Shown here: one piece after another, positions 1-5,720 of the stretch
Position numbering within the stretch: position 1 is the stretch's first letter
How the letters are laid out: every line of letters begins with the position of its first letter
NCBI GenBank assembly: GCA_021157485.1
Contig: JAGGWO010000020.1
Location: forward strand, 1 to 7,741
DNA from: Sulfurimonas sp.
GTDB taxonomy: Bacteria > Campylobacterota > Campylobacteria > Campylobacterales > Sulfurimonadaceae
DNA length: 7,741 bases
Direction of reading: 5' to 3'
The notes under the pieces: generated by a model
Told to the model about the DNA's origin: nothing
What the model saw: only the letters and a program-made list of their open reading frames with translations
The model's database searches: none
Position numbers and translations under genes: made by a program

Positions 1-39
1 TTAGAAAAAGCTCTTAGTGTTTATGAGGAGATAAAGTAG
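1..39 (+). CDS. 3' end of an upstream gene, product unknown
   Basis: An open frame enters from the left edge and ends at TAG 37-39, giving the C-terminal residues LEKALSVYEEIK. The stop is directly followed by the ATG of the RND gene at 40, and the GAGGAG ribosome binding site of that gene (25-30) lies inside these last codons. This is the arrangement of a tightly coupled operon. In RND operons the preceding gene is usually the outer membrane factor or the periplasmic adaptor. The helical, charged tail would suit a TolC-like outer membrane factor, but twelve residues cannot identify the protein. Confidence 0.6.
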   Translation, partial: LEKALSVYEEIK

Positions 40-1623
40 ATGGAAGAAAAAAAACCATATAAAATTAAAAATATTGCAGGGAGACTTGCAAAAAGTTTTT
101 TAAGCAATCCTCTTACTCCTATCCTTGCCTTTGCGATTTTGGCACTTGGATATATCTCGCTTGAAGTTATGCCAAGAGAGGAAGATCCACAAATCGCAGT
201 TAGTGGTGGTTCTATTATTATTCCAATGCCTGGGGCTTCACCTGATGAGATTAATAATGCGATATTAAAACCTCTTGAGAGAAGAATGAGTGAGATTAAG
301 GGTATCAAGGATATCTACTCAACTGCTATGCATAATGTGGGAATGTTAAACATACAGTATAAGATAGGAGAAGATAGAGAGTCCTCCAACCTAAAACTTT
401 ACGATAAAGTTATGCAGAATATGGACTCACTTCCTGGTGGGACAATGATGCCTATTGTAAAACCTTTTGATATTGATATTGATGTGCCTATTGTAACAGT
501 TGCGTTTTATAAGAAAAAAGAGCTTGGTATTGATCACATAGTTCTCTATAAACAGATTAAAGATATGCAGCAAGATATAAACGCGATAGAAAATATCTCA
601 AAAACCACACTCCAGGGTGCCAAAAAACCTCAATTTAATGTTCTTTTAGACTTAGATAAACTCTCTGCTTATCATATATCTATAGGACAAGTTGTTAAAT
701 CAATCCAAGCTATTGCTAAAAATGCTCCAGAGGTAGATCTTCCAACAAGAGATAATAGGCTAATAGTATTTGGTGTTAAAAACGCAATAAACTCTATAGA
801 AGATTTGCAAAGTTTAATTATTGCAAAGTATATGGGCTCACTTATATACTTAAAAGATATTGCTAATGTAGAATATTTTTATGATATTCAAAATTATCAA
901 GAAGCACTTATCTCATACAAAGCAGATGGTTCACCGCTGAGTGATATAAAAGATCAGGTGACGATAACAGTTTCAAAACTAAAGGGTACAAACGCAGTTC
1001 ACTTAGCTGAAAAGGTTATAGAAATATTAGAAGAGAATAGCGAAAAATTTGATGCTAATGGACTTGGTTATATTGTGACTCGTAACTACGGTGAAAGAGC
1101 AGATGAAGCTGTTAATGAACTAGTGCATCACTTAGTTTTGACTATTGCAATTATCTCACTTATTCTTATTCCATTTTTGGGGTGGAGAGAATCTCTTGTT
1201 GTAACTATTGCTGTTCCAATGATTTTAGCAGCTACTCTTTTTGTAGCTTACATGACGGACCAAACTATAAATAGGATTACACTCTTTGCATTTTTACTCT
1301 CCTTGGGACTTATTGTTGATGATGCGATAATAGTTATTGAAAATATCCACAGAAGAATGCACTTAAAAGAGACAGAAAATCAAACCTTCGATCAGATTAT
1401 AGTTGAAGCAACGGATGAGATTGGGCCATCAACAAATATTGCAACGATTGCGATTATGCTGACAATGATTCCAATGGCATTTGTTGGTGGAATGATGGGA
1501 CAGTTTATGCTTCCTATACCACTTAATGTTCCAGTAGCCCTTGCAGTGTCATTATTTGTAGCATATGTATTTGCTCCATTTTTAGCTAAAAAGCTTATAA
1601 AACGCGCAAAAGGAACTCATTAA
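40..1623 (+). CDS. RND efflux permease, N-terminal half (TM1-6)
   Basis: This 527-residue inner-membrane protein matches the first half of an AcrB-type (ACR_tran) permease, which normally has about 1,050 residues. Visible parts are a cytoplasmic start, TM1 (about 27-43) followed by the MPREEDPQI segment, a large periplasmic porter region (about 50-362), and TM2-TM6 (about 365-384, 388-408, 415-436, 463-485 and 491-515). TM4 carries the VDDA motif; D427 and D428 correspond to AcrB Asp407/Asp408, the proton-relay pair. The protein ends soon after TM6 with a basic tail, just where TM7 would follow in a full-length pump. The GAGGAG site at 25-30, nine bases before the ATG, supports the start. The substrate cannot be told from sequence. 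It should function only together with the next gene; one extra base near the stop would also explain the break (see findings). Confidence 0.9.
   Translation: MEEKKPYKIKNIAGRLAKSFLSNPLTPILAFAILALGYISLEVMPREEDPQIAVSGGSIIIPMPGASPDEINNAILKPLERRMSEIKGIKDIYSTAMHNVGMLNIQYKIGEDRESSNLKLYDKVMQNMDSLPGGTMMPIVKPFDIDIDVPIVTVAFYKKKELGIDHIVLYKQIKDMQQDINAIENISKTTLQGAKKPQFNVLLDLDKLSAYHISIGQVVKSIQAIAKNAPEVDLPTRDNRLIVFGVKNAINSIEDLQSLIIAKYMGSLIYLKDIANVEYFYDIQNYQEALISYKADGSPLSDIKDQVTITVSKLKGTNAVHLAEKVIEILEENSEKFDANGLGYIVTRNYGERADEAVNELVHHLVLTIAIISLILIPFLGWRESLVVTIAVPMILAATLFVAYMTDQTINRITLFAFLLSLGLIVDDAIIVIENIHRRMHLKETENQTFDQIIVEATDEIGPSTNIATIAIMLTMIPMAFVGGMMGQFMLPIPLNVPVALAVSLFVAYVFAPFLAKKLIKRAKGTH
1611..1615 (+). 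promoter_or_regulatory. Ribosome binding site for the second RND half
   Basis: AGGAA lies nine bases before ATG 1625, within the last codons of the first RND gene. A well-spaced Shine-Dalgarno site here supports real, independent or coupled initiation of the second half. It argues against the second half being only the out-of-frame remainder of a broken gene. Confidence 0.6.
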
Positions 1624-1624
1624 T

Positions 1625-3418
1625 ATGGAAGAGAGAATATATAAGATAGTTAGTTCGAAGGCTCAGCATAGAAAAGTTGGTTTTATAGTTTTAGGACTTT
1701 TGATTTTTGCTGTGATGATGATTCCAACAAAGATAGTTCTTGCAAAAATGTTACCTGGTAAGAGCGCTAATACTTTCACTGTATATATAGATACTGCTAC
1801 TAACTCTACTATAAATCAGACAAGAGAAGTAGCTGAATGTGTTGTTGATGTTTTTAGAAATGAAGAAGAAGTTTTAAATATGGAGATATTTTTAGGACAA
1901 GGTGCTCCTCTTGATTATGCTGGACTTGTAAAAGGAAGTGCATTTAAGAGACTTAAAAGTCAAGCTGAAATAGTTATCAACCTAACAGATAAACATGGAC
2001 GTGATGAGCCATCTTTTATGATGGTTCATCGTATTCGACCCCTCGTACAAAAAAAATGTGAAAATCTTTATAAGGGAACAACTGTGAAGTTTGTAGAGAT
2101 GCCTTCGGGTCCTCCAACTTTTGCAACGATTGTTGTCAACCTATATGGAAAAGACTCTCTACTGCTTCGTCAAACTTCAGAGATTGTTGAGTCTTCTCTT
2201 AGAGAAACAGAGGGTTTGGTTGATATTGACGTTATGCAAGATGATGTATATACAAAGTTTGAAATTATTCCCAATGTTGAAAAAATTATCTCTAGTAATC
2301 TCTCTGTAGAGCAGGTAAGTAATATTTTATACATGGCATTTAAAGGTAATGTTGTAGCTATTAAAAATTCAACTCTACAACAAGACCAAATTCCTATCTT
2401 TGTATCTTTAGATGAAGAGACAAGAATTCTTGATCATGCAAGTAAGGGGGAGCTGGAACTCAAGCTTTCACGTTTGAAACTTTTAAATAAACAGGGAATT
2501 ATGGTTCCAGTAAAAGAGGTTGTAGAGATTTTTCCAACTGTAGCAGACCCCACTATTTTCAAAAAAAATATGAGAAATATGGTTTCAGTTACAGCAGAGT
2601 GTGATTTAGTATCTCAAGTTTATCCACTAATGGATGCAAGAGAGTTGATGATTGAAAAATTAAAAGCTGATTTTGAGATAGAGAAACTTACTGGTATGAG
2701 TACCTATATGTTTGACCTCGCACTTGTTCATAAGCTGACTGGTGAAAAAGTTTTAGTAAGATGGGATGGTGAGATGAAAGTCTCACTTGATACTTTTAGA
2801 GACTTAGGAGGAGCATTTATATCAGCGCTTGTGCTTATGTTTTTACTGATGGTTGTTTATTATAAATCTTTTGCCCTTAGTGGAATTGTCCTCATTGGTA
2901 GTTTTTTGTCTATTATAGGTGTTATTGTTGGACACTTTATAACTGACCTTATCGCTTTGTGGCTTACTGATGTGCATTTTTATCTTACTGCAACTTCACT
3001 TATTGGCTTTATCTCACTTATGGGGATAAGCGCGCGAAGTTCTCTGTTACTTATAGATTTTACAAAATCACTTATTGAGAGTGGTGTTGAAAAAAACAGA
3101 GCTATTGCAATAGCAACTGCTACAAGAGCAAAACCAATACTGTTAACTGCTGTAGCAATTATATTAGGTTCACTACTTCTTGCAACCGATCCTATTTTTG
3201 GTGGTTTAGGAGTTGCTCTTATCTTTGGTAGTATGGCTTCTACTGCAGTTTCTCTTTTTTATATACCAGTTCTCATGTCTAAAGCAGAGGCAATATGCCC
3301 AGCTAAAGCTTTAGCGGCTCAGACGTGTGATGAGGGACAAGGTATAAATGAAGAGCATATGGATGTATCAGATATAGCACCTGAAGTGCATCATGGAAAC
3401 CCGATGGATAATAAATAA
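1625..3418 (+). CDS. RND efflux permease, C-terminal half (TM7-12)
   Basis: This 597-residue protein matches the second half of an AcrB-type permease. A short cytoplasmic amphipathic stretch is followed by TM7 (about 18-38), a second periplasmic porter region (about 42-388), and TM8-TM12 (TM8 about 391-412, the last ending near residue 551). In TM10 the segment GISARSSLLLIDF aligns with the AcrB SAKNAIL region, putting R471 where AcrB has the proton-relay Lys940. From memory, Arg or Asn here also occurs in other RND clades, so it need not mean loss of function. The gene begins one base after the stop of the first half, in a different frame, with its own AGGAA site. The tail after TM12 (about 552-597) is long and hydrophilic, with two Cys and three His. 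It ends ten bases from a convergent gene. The start context and complete domain set favour a genuine split gene over a pseudogene. Confidence 0.88.
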   Translation: MEERIYKIVSSKAQHRKVGFIVLGLLIFAVMMIPTKIVLAKMLPGKSANTFTVYIDTATNSTINQTREVAECVVDVFRNEEEVLNMEIFLGQGAPLDYAGLVKGSAFKRLKSQAEIVINLTDKHGRDEPSFMMVHRIRPLVQKKCENLYKGTTVKFVEMPSGPPTFATIVVNLYGKDSLLLRQTSEIVESSLRETEGLVDIDVMQDDVYTKFEIIPNVEKIISSNLSVEQVSNILYMAFKGNVVAIKNSTLQQDQIPIFVSLDEETRILDHASKGELELKLSRLKLLNKQGIMVPVKEVVEIFPTVADPTIFKKNMRNMVSVTAECDLVSQVYPLMDARELMIEKLKADFEIEKLTGMSTYMFDLALVHKLTGEKVLVRWDGEMKVSLDTFRDLGGAFISALVLMFLLMVVYYKSFALSGIVLIGSFLSIIGVIVGHFITDLIALWLTDVHFYLTATSLIGFISLMGISARSSLLLIDFTKSLIESGVEKNRAIAIATATRAKPILLTAVAIILGSLLLATDPIFGGLGVALIFGSMASTAVSLFYIPVLMSKAEAICPAKALAAQTCDEGQGINEEHMDVSDIAPEVHHGNPMDNK

Positions 3419-3428
3419 ATTAAAAGAG

Positions 3429-3911
3429 TTACTTTTTATCCATCAATATTTTATAATATACCTTAACTACATCTACATCCGGATCTTTGATATATTTAAT
3501 TGCATAGTAACTATGCTCAACAGCAGCCATTTGAACATCTTTGTCCGGATTTTCAATAAATCCTATTGCTTGATGACTCTGTTTTACAGCAGCTAACTGA
3601 GCTTCTTTAGTTGGATTTTCAATGTATTGAAGAGCGTGGTAACTTTTCTTTACAGCAGCAATTTGAGCCTCTTTGGCTGGATTGTGAATGTATTTAATAG
3701 CGTGATAATTTTTATTTACAGCAATTAATTGAGCTTCTACACCTGGATTTTTAATAAACTGTATTGCACGGTATTCTTGTCTTACGGCAGCTAGCTGAAC
3801 CTCTTTATCTGCATTGTTTATCTGTCTTGAATCAAAAGAAGATCCATAAGACTCACTTGAACCTAAAATCATCAGTCCTAAAATAGCACTACTAAGTATA
3901 TTTTTATACAT
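3429..3911 (-). CDS. Exported protein of 22-residue helical repeats
   Basis: This 160-residue protein has a signal peptide (about 1-23, hydrophobic core ILSSAILGLMILG). The mature part is almost entirely a tandem repeat of exactly 22 residues. Asn/Asp-Pro pairs fall at 55-56, 77-78, 99-100, 121-122 and 143-144, and each unit reads roughly NPxKEAQLAAVxxxYxAIxYI, with a degenerate first unit at 33-54. Units of this kind resemble the AVKQN-type repeats often annotated as DUF4116 and should form stacked helical hairpins like a small solenoid; that family assignment is from memory. No catalytic residues or Cys are visible, so a binding or structural role in the periplasm or outside is likely. AGGAG lies seven bases before the ATG, and a TATAAT box lies about 30 bases upstream. 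It converges on the RND gene with a ten-base gap. The function is unknown. Confidence 0.85.
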   Translation of the reverse strand: MYKNILSSAILGLMILGSSESYGSSFDSRQINNADKEVQLAAVRQEYRAIQFIKNPGVEAQLIAVNKNYHAIKYIHNPAKEAQIAAVKKSYHALQYIENPTKEAQLAAVKQSHQAIGFIENPDKDVQMAAVEHSYYAIKYIKDPDVDVVKVYYKILMDKK

Positions 3912-3939
3912 GTGTTAACTCCTGTAAGTATTTGAAAAT

Positions 3940-3945
3940 ATTATA
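3940..3945 (-). promoter_or_regulatory. -10 box of the 22-residue repeat gene
   Basis: TATAAT on the minus strand, about 28 bases before the ATG at 3911, leaves a leader of roughly 20 bases containing the AGGAG site. No standard -35 is visible, which is common in Campylobacterota; the -35 position is instead covered by a palindrome. Confidence 0.5.
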
Positions 3946-3955
3946 TATCATATCC

Positions 3956-3969
3956 ACTTATATATAAGT
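3956..3969. promoter_or_regulatory. Perfect 14-bp palindrome, candidate operator
   Basis: ACTTATATATAAGT reads identically on both strands. It covers the position expected for the -35 element (about 3963-3968) of the -10 box at 3940-3945, so a bound dimeric regulator would overlap RNA polymerase. AT-only cores of this kind can arise by chance in such AT-rich DNA, so this is a suggestion only. Confidence 0.3.
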
Positions 3970-3979
3970 AAATTTTATA

Positions 3980-4046
3980 TGTGATAAACTGTAAGTTATA
4001 ACTAGTGTTACTTATTAACGCATAATAATTATGAGAATATATCACA
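3980..4046. repeat. TATCACA heptamer pair, inverted
   Basis: TGTGATA at 3980-3986 and its reverse complement TATCACA at 4040-4046 lie in the non-coding region upstream of the 22-residue repeat gene. The same heptamer occurs twice more upstream of the 312-residue gene. It contains TGTGA, the half-site core of CRP/FNR-type regulators, but no intact two-half-site palindrome is present. Confidence 0.35.
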
Positions 4047-4097
4047 AAGATTTTTTATATGTTTTAAAATGTTATAAGAGAGTTGTTACGAAGGAAA

Positions 4098-4119
4098 CGA
4101 TACGCCATGAAGCGTATCG
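4098..4119 (-). terminator. Hairpin terminator after the 312-residue repeat gene
   Basis: CGATACGC (4098-4105) and GCGTATCG (4112-4119) form a perfect 8-bp stem with a 6-base loop, unusually GC-rich for this non-coding DNA. On the minus strand it lies 22 bases after the TAA of the 312-residue gene, is preceded by an A-rich stretch and is followed by TTTCCTT. The T-run is short, so termination may be partial. It separates the 312-residue gene from the 22-residue repeat gene downstream. Confidence 0.6.
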
Positions 4120-4141
4120 AAAGTTGTTTTAAGGCTAAAGA

Positions 4142-5080
4142 TTAAAGTTTACCTTTTTCATATTTAGCTTTTAATTTTAAGTAATCTTGATAATCATCAG
4201 AGTTGATGTTATTAGATACTGATTTGGTTGAATCATTAGCATTGTTAGATGCAGTGTTAGATGAGTCTCTTAAGTCATTAGAAAGAGTCTTAGAAGAATC
4301 ATTAGCATTGTTAGATGCAGTATTAGATGAATCTCTTAAGTCATTAGAAACTGTTCTAGTTGAGTCATTCAAGTTGTTTGACGTCGTCTTAGTAGAATCA
4401 TTCAAGTTGTTTGAAATTGTCTTAGAAGAATCATTTGCATTGTTAGATGCGGTGTTAGATGAATCTCTTAGGTCATTAGAAACTGTTCTAGTTGAGTCAT
4501 TCAAGTTATTTGACGTAGTTTTAGTTGAGTCATTAACATTATTTGAAATCGTCTTAGTTGAATCATTTAAGTTATTTGACGTCGTCTTCGTAGAATCATT
4601 CAAGTTGTTAGATACATTTTTCGTAGCATCATTTGCATCATGAGAAACAGCAACCGTTGAATCTTTGAAATCTTTTGTAGCCATAGTTGAGCTATCTTTA
4701 AAATCTCTAGTAGTATTACTGATTGAATCTTTAGAATCTTCAGCAACTTCTATAGTAGAGTCTCTTAAATCTTTAGAAATACCTGTTGTAGTATCAGAAC
4801 CACTTTTAACAGTAGCAATTTCACTTGTTTTGAGGTCATCAGATGCTTTAACTGCACTATCTTTAGCATCATGGCTAACACTTGTTACAGTACGCTCACC
4901 ACTTTTAGAAACTTCCACACCACCATCAACAGCTGATTGGCTTGCTTCTTTAGCATCGTGACTCATAGAAGTAACACCATCTTTCATGTCTTTAAACATA
5001 TCTCCGAAACTAAAATCTGCTGATAAGCTTGTCGTAAGAGCAATAGCTGCTACTGTACTTATTACTAATCTTTTTGTCAT
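4142..5080 (-). CDS. Exported low-complexity protein of 11-residue repeats
   Basis: This 312-residue protein has a signal peptide with likely cleavage after A21 (SLSA/DFSF). From residue 69 to 288 it can be divided without a gap into 20 consecutive 11-residue units. Units at 69-156 are degenerate (such as SHDAKDSAVKA and TKDFKDSTVAV), and the twelve at 157-288 are nearly uniform (SNNLNDSTKTT, SNDLRDSSNTA). It ends in a short, Lys/Tyr-rich segment (DYQDYLKLKAKYEKGKL). Composition is Ser/Asn/Asp/Thr/Lys with no Cys and few aromatics, so it is very hydrophilic. Eleven-residue periodicity occurs in LEA-like proteins and in right-handed coiled coils, but the weak hydrophobic positions favour a disordered or conditionally helical chain. 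AAGGGG lies six bases before the ATG. No anchor or sorting signal is visible. It may be a periplasmic or surface stress/matrix protein, but the function is unknown. Confidence 0.85.
   Translation of the reverse strand: MTKRLVISTVAAIALTTSLSADFSFGDMFKDMKDGVTSMSHDAKEASQSAVDGGVEVSKSGERTVTSVSHDAKDSAVKASDDLKTSEIATVKSGSDTTTGISKDLRDSTIEVAEDSKDSISNTTRDFKDSSTMATKDFKDSTVAVSHDANDATKNVSNNLNDSTKTTSNNLNDSTKTISNNVNDSTKTTSNNLNDSTRTVSNDLRDSSNTASNNANDSSKTISNNLNDSTKTTSNNLNDSTRTVSNDLRDSSNTASNNANDSSKTLSNDLRDSSNTASNNANDSTKSVSNNINSDDYQDYLKLKAKYEKGKL
4217..4876 (-). repeat. Tandem 33-bp repeat array within the 312-residue gene
   Basis: Twenty 33-bp units encode residues 69-288. The uniform twelve units (4217-4612) show a second level of repetition. 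Residues 179-222 (4415-4546) and 223-266 (4283-4414) are two copies of a 132-bp block that differ at about 15 positions by hand count, and the last two units (4217-4282) repeat half of it. The absence of stops in other frames over this stretch is a by-product of the repeat. Confidence 0.85.
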
Positions 5081-5115
5081 TTATATCCCCTTGTGTTTTA
5101 ATATGAACTAGAAAA

Positions 5116-5121
5116 ACTATA
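5116..5121 (-). promoter_or_regulatory. Possible -10 box of the 312-residue repeat gene
   Basis: TATAGT on the minus strand lies about 36 bases before the ATG at 5080 and would give a leader of about 28 bases. A better hexamer match (TATAAT at 5175-5180, minus strand) lies further off and would give a leader near 90 bases. Neither has a convincing -35, so the choice is uncertain. Confidence 0.25.
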
Positions 5122-5191
5122 ACCCTTTCAAGCTAAAGAGAAACTGAAACAGGCATAATAAATTGTAATAAGTCATTATAATGTTTTAAAA

Positions 5192-5227
5192 TATCACACT
5201 TCACAGATTTTGTTTTGTAGTATCACA
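5192..5227. repeat. TATCACA heptamer pair, direct
   Basis: TATCACA occurs at 5192-5198 and 5221-5227, 29 bases apart and in the same orientation, between the divergent 312-residue gene and the cytochrome gene. The second copy lies about 40 bases upstream of the cytochrome -10 box, where an activator could sit. The heptamer matches the pair at 3980-4046. Confidence 0.35.
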
Positions 5228-5266
5228 TTTTTTTATTTTACAATACTCGTTTATATTATTTTTAGC

Positions 5267-5272
5267 TATAAT
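5267..5272 (+). promoter_or_regulatory. -10 box of the cytochrome-adaptor unit
   Basis: TATAAT, preceded by T-rich tracts at about 5228-5240 and 5258-5263 in the periodic style of Campylobacterota promoters, lies 28 bases before the ATG at 5301. It leaves a leader of about 20 bases containing AAGGA at 5291-5295. No standard -35 is seen. Confidence 0.55.
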
Positions 5273-5300
5273 ACTTCAAAGCACAAATCAAAGGATATAC

Positions 5301-5711
5301 ATGAACAAGTTCTTATTAATGTTAGTAGTTGCCTCAACTATAGTTTTGGCTAAACCTTATACGGTAGAAGATAGAATTCACGATATGAATGAGATGGCAC
5401 ATGCTATGAATACTATTCAGAGTGGATTCTTTTATAATAACTACTCTACTGTTGAAGCAGGGGTAGCAAAACTCTCAGCAACAGTATCTCGCGTACAACC
5501 ACCTTTAGAAGAGGTACAAGAACAAGATATGCTTGCAAGATATATGAATCAAAAAATTCAAATGTCAAATAAGATTGTTAAAAAGATAAATAGAAAGTCA
5601 TTAGATATTTTAGAAAGATTTAAAGAGGGTGATGCAGTTCAAGCAGTTCAAGCATATACAAAGATAATGGGTCAGTGTATGAAGTGTCATAGAGAAATGC
5701 GTAACTGGTAG
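5301..5711 (+). CDS. Periplasmic c-type cytochrome, class II (c')-like
   Basis: This 136-residue protein has a signal peptide with likely cleavage after A17. A single heme-binding motif, CMKCH, lies at 126-130, only six residues from the C-terminus. The rest is predicted mostly helical. A heme motif at the end of a small helical protein is the pattern of class II cytochromes (cytochrome c' and c-556), where H130 would be the proximal ligand. In low-spin members a Met in the first helix is the sixth ligand; M29, M32 and M36 are candidates here. The role would be periplasmic electron transfer or gas/metal sensing, not determinable from sequence. It is followed after nine bases by the adaptor gene, so the two are almost certainly co-transcribed. 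A different helical CXXCH family cannot be excluded. Confidence 0.75.
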   Translation: MNKFLLMLVVASTIVLAKPYTVEDRIHDMNEMAHAMNTIQSGFFYNNYSTVEAGVAKLSATVSRVQPPLEEVQEQDMLARYMNQKIQMSNKIVKKINRKSLDILERFKEGDAVQAVQAYTKIMGQCMKCHREMRNW

Positions 5712-5720
5712 GCGGTAGTC

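Noticed and set aside
21..308. Minus-strand frame opposite the start of the first RND half, and small frames at 2121-2309 and 3393-3596
   Set aside because: They overlap confidently assigned genes and have no ribosome sites or recognisable features.
40..3418. RND pump as a decayed pseudogene
   Set aside because: Both halves are full length with intact motifs, the break is at a domain boundary, and the second half has its own start signals. Only the single-base alternative remains open.
3422..3437. AAAAG-AGTTA-CTTTT as a bidirectional terminator between the RND gene and the convergent repeat gene
   Set aside because: The stem is five base pairs with only one G-C pair, and it overlaps the coding end of the minus-strand gene. 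It is too weak to claim.
4217..4876. CRISPR array suggested by regularly spaced repeats
   Set aside because: The repeats are contiguous 33-bp coding units without unique spacers and keep an open frame.
4203..4961. Long plus-strand open frames opposite the 312-residue gene (4203-4643 and 4665-4961)
   Set aside because: They are antisense images of the 33-bp repeat, which lacks stops in this frame. They have no ribosome site or signal peptide and are rich in Leu/Val/Glu/Ser as expected of reversed repeat codons.
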